A stretch of 64,000 nt of DNA from the NCBI RefSeq assembly GCF_020165985.1, contig NZ_JAIUKZ010000018.1, forward strand, positions 186,001-250,000. The letters are read 5' to 3'. Shown here in pieces: positions 15,374 to 23,591 of this stretch. The notes under the pieces were generated by a model. It saw only the letters and a list, made by a program, of their open reading frames with translations. It was not told where the DNA came from and did not search any database. The DNA is from Bacillus sp. RAR_GA_16 (GTDB lineage: Bacteria > Bacillota > Bacilli > Bacillales > Guptibacillaceae). The position numbers and the translations under genes were made by a program. How positions within the stretch are numbered: position 1 is the first letter of the stretch; each line of letters opens with the position of its first letter.

Positions 15374-15402
15374 AAAAAAAGAACGGCACTTAGCCGTTCT
15401 TT
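15374..15402 (-). terminator. Terminator after the mrpB-like gene
   Basis: GAACGGC-ACTTA-GCCGTTC with a run of seven T on the minus strand. Confidence 0.85.
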
Positions 15403-15404
15403 CT

Positions 15405-15863
15405 TTAGGATCCACTTACTCTGGAAAGCTCTTCTTCCCCTTCATCAGCTGCGATACTTAAGATAATCGTCATTGTTACTCCAACAACTGTGAAATAAAC
15501 GCCAAGGTCAAAGAGCATCGCAGTCGCAAGATGAGAATGCCCAAGTATAGGCAACTCAAAATAGGCATCCGTATGACTTAAGAACGGTTGTCCGAAAAGG
15601 AACGAACCTACTCCAGTTAAGACCGCAATGAGAAGACCAATTGGAATAAAGTTTTTGAAGTCGATCCGAATCACTCTGTTCATCGTTTTAAATCCATATG
15701 AAATATAGAGAAGAACCAATGCACCAGCTGTCATTAAACCACCAATAAAGCCGCCGCCTGGCGCATTATGACCCGCGAAGAACAAGTAAATCGAAAATCC
15801 TAGAATGATAAAGACGATAATGGTTGTCGTCGTTTTTAAGATAAGGTCATTTGTTCTTTTCAA
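15405..15863 (-). CDS. Stand-alone MnhB/MrpB-type Na+/H+ antiporter subunit
   Basis: A 152-residue membrane protein with four predicted helices. The family hallmark GHNAPGGGFIGGLM lies at about 30-43, followed by YISYG and a last helix with a short acidic tail (ADEGEEELSRV). MrpB normally belongs to a seven-subunit Mrp antiporter, but no other subunit gene is nearby. It starts with a TTG (15863), 20 bases below ccdA. It may have a separate role or assemble with Mrp subunits encoded elsewhere. Confidence 0.85.
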   Translation of the reverse strand: MKRTNDLILKTTTTIIVFIILGFSIYLFFAGHNAPGGGFIGGLMTAGALVLLYISYGFKTMNRVIRIDFKNFIPIGLLIAVLTGVGSFLFGQPFLSHTDAYFELPILGHSHLATAMLFDLGVYFTVVGVTMTIILSIAADEGEEELSRVSGS

Positions 15864-15883
15864 TCCATTGCACCCTTTCCTGA

Positions 15884-16594
15884 TTAAAATCCTTGAAACC
15901 CACCAAACAGGTTATTAACAAGGAATGACGTAAACATTGTCATGAAATTAAAGTAAAGCAAAACACCCATTACAATCATTAAATACCCACCGGCCTTCAT
16001 GATGAATCGGCTATTTTTCTTAATCCATTGCATTCGACCGATAAAAAAGGACAGAATGAAAAATGGAACTGAAAAACCAAGTGTGTATGCGACCATGTAC
16101 ATAAGTCCAGCACCTGGGTTTGAAACACCGAGGGCGATCACAGCGGCTAAAATGGGACCTGTACAAGGCGTCCATCCTGCCGCAAAACCCATTCCAATTA
16201 ATATGGAACCTACAAAACCAGAAGGACGGTTTCGGATTTTCAAGCGCCGATCCTTCATTAAAAAGGTCGGTGTCCAAAAACCTACCACCACAAGTCCAAA
16301 AACTACAATTAAGATGGCTCCAACTTGCCGCAAAAGCTCTTTATACTGAATAAACAAGTTTCCAACAAGCGACGTTGACATCCCTAGCACGAGGAAAATA
16401 ATTGAAAAACCGATTAAAAAGAAGAGCGTATGTAGTATAGCCCTCTTCTGCATCATTCCTCTCTCATCCTTTAAATCATCAACAGATACTCCAGTGATAT
16501 AAGAGATAAACGCCGGGTATAGTGGTAGTACACACGGTGAGATGAATGATAAAAAGCCGGCACCGAACGCTAAAAATAAGTTCAAATCTGCCAT
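15884..16594 (-). CDS. ccdA: Cytochrome c biogenesis protein CcdA
   Basis: A 236-residue polytopic membrane protein that passes electrons from cytoplasmic thioredoxin to extracytoplasmic thiol proteins for cytochrome c and spore coat maturation. The two redox cysteines are in [11 protein letters not shown] (about residue 20) and GWTPCTGP (about 140). Six helices are apparent. The ATG at 16594 follows AGGGAGTCATTCA. It heads the ccdA-mrpB unit, and its location between yneF and yneK matches B. subtilis. Confidence 0.93.
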   Translation of the reverse strand: MADLNLFLAFGAGFLSFISPCVLPLYPAFISYITGVSVDDLKDERGMMQKRAILHTLFFLIGFSIIFLVLGMSTSLVGNLFIQYKELLRQVGAILIVVFGLVVVGFWTPTFLMKDRRLKIRNRPSGFVGSILIGMGFAAGWTPCTGPILAAVIALGVSNPGAGLMYMVAYTLGFSVPFFILSFFIGRMQWIKKNSRFIMKAGGYLMIVMGVLLYFNFMTMFTSFLVNNLFGGFQGF

Positions 16595-16699
16595 TGAATG
16601 ACTCCCTGTCTAATGCATGATCTTATCATGTGCATGTCATTACCATTTCAATCTTTATTGTAAACGATTTAACTTATTCATACCATGAACATTTCATTA

Positions 16700-17560
16700 C
16701 TATTTTTCTTCAGAGAAAAATTCTTCTAATGTAACGCCAGCTTCATGAATATCAGCAGCTGCTTCTTTCCCCACATAACGAACGTGCCACGGCTCATATT
16801 GATACCCCGTAATGTCTTCTTTTCCTTTTAAGTAGCGAACCACAAAACCATACTCATGAGCGTGATCGGCAACCCACTTTCCTTCGGGGGTATTTCCAAA
16901 CTCTTCAGTAAGAGAACTGCCTAAGGAAGGCGTGCTAATGTCCATCGTTAAGCCGGTTTGATGTTCACTTTGTCCCGCCTGAGCACTTACCTGGTTCGCT
17001 ACTTCTTCTCCACGCTGTTCAGCGTTATAAGCAAAAATAGCTTCCTGACGCTCATAGGAACGGTAGCCCGATACGGCTTTTAATTCAAAACCATCTTTTT
17101 TCGCGCCTGCAAACATCTTTTCTAACGCGGTAGCTGCTTCCTCTACCATCAGACGCTTGGGATCTCCTTTTGGTGCGTACGAAGAAACATCTGGTTCCAC
17201 AAGGTTTTTAGGTATAAAATCCGAGGGAAGGTTACGCTTTTTATTCGCCACAACATAAATGCTGTCGGGATTTGTCACGATTACATCTTCCCCCTTTTTC
17301 TCTATTGTATCAGCCATTGTTGGATAGGCCGATTCTTCTTCCTTATTAGCCTCATTGCCATCTTGCTCTTTTTCCTTTTCGTTACCTTGTTTTTCTTCCT
17401 GTTTCTTCTCTTCCGTATTTGCAGATTCATTATTTGCCTGATCTTCATTCTGCGTTGCATTATCCTGTTGTTTAGAGGTTGGTTCGTCATCTCCCGCCTG
17501 ACAGCCTGCTAAAAGCGCAAACGAAAGTCCAGTCGCTACTACTAATTTTTTCATCGTCAT
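16700..17560 (-). CDS. VanY-type D-Ala-D-Ala carboxypeptidase lipoprotein
   Basis: A 286-residue lipoprotein (lipobox SFALLAGC, Cys about 20) with a long Glu/Lys/Asn-rich linker (about 25-75) and a peptidase M15B domain. Zinc-site motifs are visible: SGYRSYERQEAIF, SEHQTGLTMDIS and EPWHVRYVG. The expected role is trimming D-Ala from cell-wall stem peptides (VanY/LdcB type). The ATG at 17560 follows AGGAAGTG. It is monocistronic between ccdA and yneF; B. subtilis has no such gene at this spot. Confidence 0.88.
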   Translation of the reverse strand: MTMKKLVVATGLSFALLAGCQAGDDEPTSKQQDNATQNEDQANNESANTEEKKQEEKQGNEKEKEQDGNEANKEEESAYPTMADTIEKKGEDVIVTNPDSIYVVANKKRNLPSDFIPKNLVEPDVSSYAPKGDPKRLMVEEAATALEKMFAGAKKDGFELKAVSGYRSYERQEAIFAYNAEQRGEEVANQVSAQAGQSEHQTGLTMDISTPSLGSSLTEEFGNTPEGKWVADHAHEYGFVVRYLKGKEDITGYQYEPWHVRYVGKEAAADIHEAGVTLEEFFSEEK

Positions 17561-17641
17561 GTAAACACTTCCTGATCTTTTATAGTCTAATCTATCATAC
17601 CATCACACCAATTAGACCCGTCAACCAAAATTACTCCATAC

Positions 17642-17668
17642 AAAAAGCACTCTGCTACCAGAGTGCCA
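17642..17668 (-). terminator. Terminator of yneF
   Basis: GCACTCT/AGAGTGC stem with TTTTTG on the minus strand. Confidence 0.8.
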
Positions 17669-17673
17669 TTACG

Positions 17674-17901
17674 CTATTTATCGTTGTTTGTCATTTGACT
17701 ATTCATAGCCTTCATCATTTGATTAATCTTCTTCTGAGAAGGTTTCTGCCCCATCTGCATCATCATTACACGAAGCATGTTTTCATTAATAGGGGGATTC
17801 TTCTTTAAATAGTCCATCATATATTTGCGGGCAATAAAAAAGCCAAGTGCTACTCCAGCAATCAACGCTAGCACGCCCACAAGCGTGTACATCCACCACA
17901 T
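17674..17901 (-). CDS. yneF: YneF/UPF0154 small membrane protein
   Basis: A 75-residue protein with one N-terminal membrane helix ([23 protein letters not shown]) and the conserved tail [30 protein letters not shown], diagnostic of UPF0154. Function unknown. It lies next to sirA as in B. subtilis (yneE-yneF). Confidence 0.92.
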   Translation of the reverse strand: MWWMYTLVGVLALIAGVALGFFIARKYMMDYLKKNPPINENMLRVMMMQMGQKPSQKKINQMMKAMNSQMTNNDK

Positions 17902-17993
17902 TCTAGATTTCCTCCTTATTCTTTCTCTTCCAATAGTGTACTACAACCCGTAATGATTATACAATAACGTCTACTAAAATAGTAGGAGTTTGT

Positions 17994-18437
17994 TCAAACT
18001 AGTTTCTGCTGTTTGATCGGGTTAAGCCATCCGTATCGTCCTGATTGGAAGTCGATCGCAAAAAAAGAAGGAGTTAATTTTCGAATCACTTCAAAAAAGA
18101 CGGTTTCAGCTTCCGTCCCACCGCTCGCATAGATATTCATTTTCTCATTTCTGACAAACAAAGATGCATCGCTTTTCGACTGCTTAATACTTAACCGATG
18201 TCCTGCATTTTTGTATTCATACGTCCGGAACCCACCGAGTTCATTGACAAGATAAGTGTTTAACTCCTCTTCTGCAACAGGGTTAGTAATAAAGGCAACC
18301 TGTTTAGCGAGAAGGTCTTTTTCATCTGTCTGCACCGCTCGCTTTCTTTCGAGGAAAAGTTGATACAACAGATGCTCCTTACCAGCATAGTGAGCGGCGA
18401 TTTGTTGTTTAACGAAATACATTTCATAATGCCTCAT
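17994..18437 (-). CDS. sirA: Sporulation inhibitor of replication SirA
   Basis: A 147-residue protein matching SirA (YneE), which binds DnaA domain I and blocks new rounds of replication as cells enter sporulation. Recognisable parts are the start RHYEMYFVKQQIAAHYAGKE, the LASGG-like block (IYASGGTEAETVFFEV) and the closing FFAIDFQSGRYGWLNP. The start follows AAGGGGGAAGTGGT. It is known to be under Spo0A control in B. subtilis; I did not find a clear 0A box here. The tkt gene that precedes it in B. subtilis is missing. Confidence 0.9.
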   Translation of the reverse strand: MRHYEMYFVKQQIAAHYAGKEHLLYQLFLERKRAVQTDEKDLLAKQVAFITNPVAEEELNTYLVNELGGFRTYEYKNAGHRLSIKQSKSDASLFVRNEKMNIYASGGTEAETVFFEVIRKLTPSFFAIDFQSGRYGWLNPIKQQKLV

Positions 18438-18554
18438 ACCACTTCCCCCTTGTCAGAGAATCAGAATAAAATCATATAAAAAATAGTTTACACCACAACC
18501 GATAAAAGGATTGTCTGAAACTGGAGCAGGACATCACTAGTTTTGTCGAAACAA

Positions 18555-18598
18555 AAAGGACCTGTACTATAACATATATGTTATAGTACAGGTCCTTT
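18555..18598 (-). terminator. Perfect 44-base palindrome after the HesB-like gene
   Basis: Two 22-base arms (AAAGGACCTGTACTATAACA and two more bases) form an uninterrupted palindrome ending in CCTTT. It lies just after the stop codon. It lacks a good U run, so it may be a terminator, an mRNA stabiliser or a protein site. Thirteen of its bases recur at the gene's promoter. Confidence 0.6.
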
Positions 18599-18603
18599 AA
18601 CTG

Positions 18604-18888
18604 CTATGCCATACTCGGCAGGTCACAAAGAACGCCACCGCAGCTTTCATCATAATCAAGTTTCATTTGATTCACAAACCACTGATCATCCGGTCGAACG
18701 AAGTAAGTAATGCCTCCAATTTCTTGCTTATAATCTTCATATGAAGGCCGGTCAGACATGACTCCAAGGGAAAAACCACCGCTGTCTCCACTTCCTGCAT
18801 AACGTACAAACAATCTTAGACAATCACCGTTACCAAGTTCCATTTCGTTTTTGTAAAACTCAGCTGCAGAATCAGTTACAACAAACAT
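18604..18888 (-). CDS. HesB/IscA-like protein (YneR type)
   Basis: A 94-residue protein of the HesB-like fold found in the YneR family, with FVVTDSAAEFYKNEM, RLFVRYAGSGDSGGFSLGV and a single Cys pair-like DESCGGVLCDL. YneR homologues are of uncertain function and lack the full three-cysteine pattern of IscA. The start at 18888 follows AGAGGGCGGATAGG; the upstream 25 residues of the open frame are unlikely to be translated because they overlap the promoter. It is transcribed alone. Confidence 0.75.
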   Translation of the reverse strand: MFVVTDSAAEFYKNEMELGNGDCLRLFVRYAGSGDSGGFSLGVMSDRPSYEDYKQEIGGITYFVRPDDQWFVNQMKLDYDESCGGVLCDLPSMA

Positions 18889-18924
18889 CCTATCCGCCCT
18901 CTCCGTTTTTGTATTAGTACATCT

Positions 18925-18963
18925 TGTTATAGTACAGTATAACGAATATTTGAAAAATTGCAA
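18925..18963 (-). promoter_or_regulatory. Promoter of the HesB-like gene with a repeated 13-mer at the start site
   Basis: TTGCAA (18963-18958), 16-base spacer, TATACT (18941-18936). The 13-mer CTGTACTATAACA (18937-18925) overlaps the end of the -10 box and the likely start site, and occurs again inside the downstream palindrome at 18579-18591 (and inverted). Confidence 0.55.
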
Positions 18964-18967
18964 CCAT

Positions 18968-19010
18968 AAAAATAGCCTAATTTTGCTTTTCGCAAAATTA
19001 GGCTATTTTT
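18968..19010. terminator. Terminator of ynzC
   Basis: A perfect 19-bp stem beginning AAAAATAGCCTAATTTTGC with a 5-base loop; the T run works on both strands. Confidence 0.9.
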
Positions 19011-19246
19011 CACTGAAGAAAGCTTCGATTTTTCTTACTTTCTTTCAATTTTTCCGGTGTTACATCAGTGCCTTCTTCATCCACAACTTTTATGGAGTGA
19101 AGCTGATTTTTGAAAGAAGAACGAAGGCTCGCTAGATATTCTTGACGAAGATCCTTTTGTTCCTTTTTTTCAGCTTCTGTTAAAGAAGATTCTTTCGATT
19201 TACGAGATAACTCGTTAATTCGTTGAATTTTATCTTGAGAAAGCAT
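19010..19246 (-). CDS. ynzC: DUF896 protein (YnzC)
   Basis: A 78-residue helical protein with the DUF896 pattern: KIQRINELSRKSKES.LTEAEKKEQKDLRQEYL. It ends GTDVTPEKLKESKK. The B. subtilis homologue YnzC is a small two-helix protein cotranscribed with yneA and yneB as part of the SOS response. ATG at 19246 follows AAAGGAGCTTTTCAC. It is 65 bases below yneB and probably the last gene of yneA-yneB-ynzC. Confidence 0.9.
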   Translation of the reverse strand: MLSQDKIQRINELSRKSKESSLTEAEKKEQKDLRQEYLASLRSSFKNQLHSIKVVDEEGTDVTPEKLKESKKNRSFLQ

Positions 19247-19311
19247 GTGAAAAGCTCCTTTACTGCATCTTGTACGTCTTATGCTAACGCATATTTTGAC
19301 CATAGACAAGT

Positions 19312-19965
<654 letters not shown>

Positions 19966-20286
19966 TTATTCTGTACCCCCAAGTGCGGTAGCGTTTGCTT
20001 CAACAGGGATGATGAGAGTATCTCCTGCTGTAATTCGATTGGCATCGATGCGATTAACGTCTTCAACCCAGCTAACAAATTTTTGATCAGACAACTCATG
20101 TGCGGAACGGTATTCATCAGCAATTTCTAAAACCGTGTCTCCCTGCTCCAATTGAATCGTTGTATAACGATCATACTCCTCAGCTGCAGCTGTTCGCAAA
20201 GATACGAACACGATAATTAACACAGCTACAAAAGATATAATGACAAGAAAATCAATTCCAGACAAGCCCCCAGCTTGCTTTCTCAT
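19966..20286 (-). CDS. yneA: SOS cell-division suppressor YneA
   Basis: A 106-residue protein with one N-terminal membrane helix (IDFLVIISFVAVLIIVFVSL) and an extracellular LysM domain (YTTIQLEQGDTVLEIADEY ... NRITAGDTLIIPV), the build of YneA, which delays division after DNA damage. I place the start at 20286 because GGGGTGATTGGG precedes it. The promoter (TTGACA-17-TATACT) has a LexA box in its spacer. It is divergent from lexA, as in B. subtilis. Confidence 0.9.
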   Translation of the reverse strand: MRKQAGGLSGIDFLVIISFVAVLIIVFVSLRTAAAEEYDRYTTIQLEQGDTVLEIADEYRSAHELSDQKFVSWVEDVNRIDANRITAGDTLIIPVEANATALGGTE

Positions 20287-20303
20287 CCCAATCACCCCGT
20301 ATA

Positions 20304-20394
20304 CGAATATTTGTTCTGTTTTTAGTATAATCAGAACCTCTGTTCGTGTCAACTGATTTCTTCGAACTTATGTTTGTATGCGAACAAAAATTCT
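20304..20394. promoter_or_regulatory. Four LexA (SOS) boxes between yneA and lexA
   Basis: Matches to CGAAC-N4-GTTCG: CGAATATTTGTTCT (20304), AGAACCTCTGTTCG (20333), CGAACTTATGTTTG (20363) and a weaker CGAACAAAAATTCT (20381). They cover both divergent promoters. Confidence 0.85.
20324..20352 (-). promoter_or_regulatory. yneA promoter
   Basis: TTGACA (20352-20347), 17-base spacer, TATACT (20329-20324). A LexA box (20333-20346) fills the spacer. Confidence 0.8.
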
Positions 20395-20402
20395 GGTATA
20401 CT
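20374..20402 (+). promoter_or_regulatory. lexA promoter
   Basis: TTGTAT (20374-20379), 17-base spacer, TATACT (20397-20402), overlapping two LexA boxes, which fits autorepression. Confidence 0.75.
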
Positions 20403-20440
20403 AGTAACAAATAGATAGATTGGAACGAGGTGCCAGAAAT

Positions 20441-21061
20441 ATGAAACTATCAAAGCGTCAGCAGGACATTCTGGACTTTATTAAAGTCGAAGTAAAACAA
20501 AAAGGATATCCACCTTCTGTAAGAGAAATTGGCGAAGCCGTTGGACTTGCTTCTAGCTCCACAGTTCATGGCCACCTGGCAAGACTTGAGAAAAAAGGAT
20601 ATATCAGAAGGGACCCAACGAAACCAAGAGCCATTGAGGTGCTTGGTCTTGATGAAGCCATCGATATTCCACGTCAACACACAGTGAACGTTCCTGTCAT
20701 TGGTAAGGTAACAGCTGGTCAACCGATTACAGCGATTGAAAATGTGGAAGAATACTTCCCACTTCCTGAGCAGTTTGCTCAAGATGAAGAGCACACTTTT
20801 ATCCTTGTCATTGAAGGGGATAGTATGATAGAAGCTGGTATCTATAACGGTGATATGGTCATTGTGAAACAGCAGCCTACTGCGAACAACGGAGACATTG
20901 TCGTAGCCATGACAGACGATGGTGAAGCAACGGTAAAGCGATTCTTTAAAGAAAGCAATTACTTCCGACTTCAGCCGGAAAACGCATCGATGGAACCGAT
21001 TATTCTCGATTCTGTTTCAATCCTTGGTAAAGTGGTCGGTGTCTTCCGTTCGATTCACTAG
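20441..21061 (+). CDS. lexA: SOS repressor LexA
   Basis: A 206-residue repressor and self-cleaving serine peptidase. The N-terminal winged helix has [23 protein letters not shown], the cleavage site is Ala-Gly at 92-93 ([10 protein letters not shown]), and the catalytic pair is Ser128 (EGDSMIEAG) and Lys166 (EATVKRF). The start at 20441 follows GAGGTGCCAGAAAT. It controls yneA here and probably recA, whose upstream region also holds a near-match SOS box (59316). Confidence 0.97.
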   Translation: MKLSKRQQDILDFIKVEVKQKGYPPSVREIGEAVGLASSSTVHGHLARLEKKGYIRRDPTKPRAIEVLGLDEAIDIPRQHTVNVPVIGKVTAGQPITAIENVEEYFPLPEQFAQDEEHTFILVIEGDSMIEAGIYNGDMVIVKQQPTANNGDIVVAMTDDGEATVKRFFKESNYFRLQPENASMEPIILDSVSILGKVVGVFRSIH

Positions 21062-21087
21062 AAGCGCAATTTGCGCTTCTTTTTTTT
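21061..21087 (+). terminator. lexA terminator
   Basis: GAAGCGCA-ATT-TGCGCTTC followed by eight T, starting at the lexA stop codon. Confidence 0.9.
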
Positions 21088-21173
21088 GAATTTGCTTTTC
21101 CTGCTTTATTCGTAACGAGACAATCCACTTCTTCATAACTTGTGATGATAGAAAGATGAAGAGGTGATGGCAA

Positions 21174-21665
21174 ATGGTTCAAAAAGAAGTTCAAGATCTT
21201 TTAAACACGCTCATTCAAATTGAACACGTTTCAACTACGTTATACCTGGCGATGTCTGCTTACTTGGATCGAAAAAACTATACCGGAATGGCAAGTTGGT
21301 TACGAATTCAATCTGATGAAGAACGAACGCATCTTCTTACACTGATTAATTACTTAGCTGGAAAAGATGGTGTCGTTGAATTAAGTGCTCTCCCAGAACA
21401 GTCGACCGACTTTGGAACGCCTCTGGAAACGTTCCAGCAAGTTTTAGAACACGAACAATCCGTAACGAATTCTTACCGTCAGGCTTATAACTACATTAAA
21501 AAAATTGATCCGCAAACGGCCGTCATCGTTCAGGATTTCCTACGTGAACAAATTGACGAAGAAGCACAGGCACTTACAATTGTCGAAAGGCTAAAATTAG
21601 CAGGAGATAACACGTCCGCTCTCTTGCTGATCGATCAAGAACTCGGGCAAAGACAACCGGGATGA
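21174..21665 (+). CDS. Non-heme ferritin
   Basis: A 163-residue four-helix ferritin. Ferroxidase-type residues are visible as QIEHVSTTLYLAMSAYL (helix A), SDEERTHLLTLINYL (helix B) and REQIDEEAQALTIVERL (helix D). It oxidises and stores iron as a 24-mer (family knowledge). ATG at 21174 follows GAGGTGATGGCAA. Monocistronic, with its own terminator at 21682-21727. I saw no clear Fur or PerR box just upstream. Confidence 0.88.
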   Translation: MVQKEVQDLLNTLIQIEHVSTTLYLAMSAYLDRKNYTGMASWLRIQSDEERTHLLTLINYLAGKDGVVELSALPEQSTDFGTPLETFQQVLEHEQSVTNSYRQAYNYIKKIDPQTAVIVQDFLREQIDEEAQALTIVERLKLAGDNTSALLLIDQELGQRQPG

Positions 21666-21681
21666 AGTTCCTCTATTCACC

Positions 21682-21727
21682 AAAAAAGACCACGCCTTTT
21701 TCTATGTAAGAAGGTGTGGTCTTTTTT
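21682..21727. terminator. Terminator between ferritin and the acyl-CoA dehydrogenase
   Basis: AAAAAAGACCACGCCTT pairs with AAGGTGTGGTCTTTTTT (one G-U); works for both converging genes. Confidence 0.88.
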
Positions 21728-21740
21728 GTTAGTTCTTTTG

Positions 21741-23408
21741 TCATTGTGAATAAACAAGTTGGTTTTCAATGACGAGCTCATAATGTTTTAACGTAAGCTC
21801 ACTAATCGAATACGGGTCCTTCTGTAGCGCTTGCTCGATAAAGATATTCGCAATAGCGCGCTTCCTTTCTCCACTAGTGGCATCCCTTAATGCAATGGTA
21901 CACTCAAAAATATCGGTTAACCATTTTGTTACCCGTTTACAGTGATATGCCTGCATACCATCATCCATTTGACAGATTTGATTGATGCGCACATGGGCTG
22001 AATGAATGGCTGTCACCACCTTTTTCGCTTCCTCTAATAAAGCTTCAGGGAGGTCATCAAGCTCCTTCTTCATTTTAGCGAAAAAAAGATGATGCACCTC
22101 ATACTTCTGAATTAACCGGAGGACTTCAAGTCCAAGGATATTTCCTGTTCCTTCCCAAACAGTTAACACCTGTGCATCCCGAAGGAGTCTCGGTGTAACA
22201 AAATCCTCAATGTAACCATTTCCACCATACATTTCAATCGCTTGATGCGAAAAGTGAACGGCCTGCTCTGCCGATTCTTTTTTCACTAGCGCAATCAGCA
22301 AACGATTTAACGCTTGATCTTCTTCGCTCACACTTTGACCGCTTGCGTTTTTATCAAAAAGGGCAATACTTGAGAAAATCGCACTCATCTCTACTTCTTG
22401 CTTCACTTTCATATTGACAAGTGATTCTCGTATCATCGGAAAGTCTTTCAATTTTTGTTTAAAAGCAACTCGCTCATACGCATAGCTTTTCGCTTCCAGA
22501 TAAGCGCGCTGCATAATCCCCACAGACGCGACCGCATTGCAAAGACGAGACAAGTTTAACGCTTCTGCCATGTAAGAAAACCCTTTTCTTGCCTCTCCGA
22601 CAAGGTATGCTTTTGATCCTTCAAGAAGGACTTCAGCAGATGGAACGGCTTTAACTCCTAGCTTATCTTTTAATCTTCTAATGGTAAGGTTATTGTTCGA
22701 TCCATCTTCTTTTTTCCACGGCACTAAAAACAAGCTTAGCCCCTTTGTCCCTGGTATTTGGTCATCAATGCGCGCTAATACCATCGCAACACCGCATGCG
22801 CCTGCATTACTTGCAAAATATTTCTCTCCTGTTAATCGATAATGATCTCCTTCTTTTACAGCACGCGTTTCATTCGCACCCACGTCCGAACCACCCTGAC
22901 GTTCCGTTAGAAAAGTGGCTCCTTCGTATAGCTCCACATCACCTGTCGCAAGGACGTGTGGCAAAAATTTGTTCTTCAGCTTCTCATCCGCATAGTGATC
23001 AAGCAAATAAGCAGTTGCCATCGTTAACGTTACAGGACAATAAAACCCTGGTTCTGTTTGGGAAAGAAGATAACCTTGTGCGAACGAATAAATATAATTT
23101 CCTTTTTTACTTAACTCAGGAATTTCTTTATGAACATAACCGACAATTCCTCGCTCGTATGTCTGCTTAACGGTTTTAAGATAGCCTTCATTTCGCCAGA
23201 CATAGGAAATATCGTTGCCCATTTTGTCATACTTCACTAATCTCGGCTGCCCCTCACGATCGGTATGACGCGCGCGTTCATCAATTTCATTCGCACACAG
23301 TTCACCATATTCCATTAATTCTTCTTCCGCCCACTGAAAAAAATCAAGATCTAAATAAACCTTTAATAAGTTTGCCAAATTTGGATCCTCGAGATAAAAG
23401 TTTCTCAT
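21741..23408 (-). CDS. Acyl-CoA dehydrogenase, AidB-like
   Basis: A 555-residue FAD flavoprotein. It has the long N-terminal region typical of AidB and related large acyl-CoA dehydrogenases, the FAD-binding core with TFLTERQGGSDVGANET and GEKYFASNAGACGVAMVLAR, and the C-terminal helical domain with EMYGGNGYIEDF and LTVWEGTGNILGLEVLR. Substrate unknown; AidB proteins are linked to alkylation stress in E. coli, but other members act on acyl-CoAs. ATG at 23408 follows GGAGGAGAATACG. It stands alone, with terminators on both sides. Confidence 0.85.
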   Translation of the reverse strand: MRNFYLEDPNLANLLKVYLDLDFFQWAEEELMEYGELCANEIDERARHTDREGQPRLVKYDKMGNDISYVWRNEGYLKTVKQTYERGIVGYVHKEIPELSKKGNYIYSFAQGYLLSQTEPGFYCPVTLTMATAYLLDHYADEKLKNKFLPHVLATGDVELYEGATFLTERQGGSDVGANETRAVKEGDHYRLTGEKYFASNAGACGVAMVLARIDDQIPGTKGLSLFLVPWKKEDGSNNNLTIRRLKDKLGVKAVPSAEVLLEGSKAYLVGEARKGFSYMAEALNLSRLCNAVASVGIMQRAYLEAKSYAYERVAFKQKLKDFPMIRESLVNMKVKQEVEMSAIFSSIALFDKNASGQSVSEEDQALNRLLIALVKKESAEQAVHFSHQAIEMYGGNGYIEDFVTPRLLRDAQVLTVWEGTGNILGLEVLRLIQKYEVHHLFFAKMKKELDDLPEALLEEAKKVVTAIHSAHVRINQICQMDDGMQAYHCKRVTKWLTDIFECTIALRDATSGERKRAIANIFIEQALQKDPYSISELTLKHYELVIENQLVYSQ

Positions 23409-23504
23409 CGTATTCTCCTCCTCTCTTCAATCATCATGATGACTGAATTTTCTGTCGTTTCAAGCATACCATTTCCTTTTCCTTTAAAGCGCAATTCTTT
23501 AAAC

Positions 23505-23545
23505 AAAAAAACTATCGTTACTCCTATTGGAGAAACGATAGCGGT
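23505..23545 (-). terminator. Terminator-like hairpin upstream of the acyl-CoA dehydrogenase / after GH3 gene
   Basis: GCTATCGTTNCTCC-AATA-GGAGNAACGATAG with TTTTTTT on the minus strand. It lies between the GH3 gene start-side neighbour and the dehydrogenase; read on the minus strand it would stop transcripts coming from the GH3 side only if they ran rightward, so it more likely ends a transcript or attenuates. Confidence 0.5.
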
Positions 23546-23591
23546 TAAGTGTACAGTATTATTTTATAGGAAAGGTTCACTAAAAATTTTA

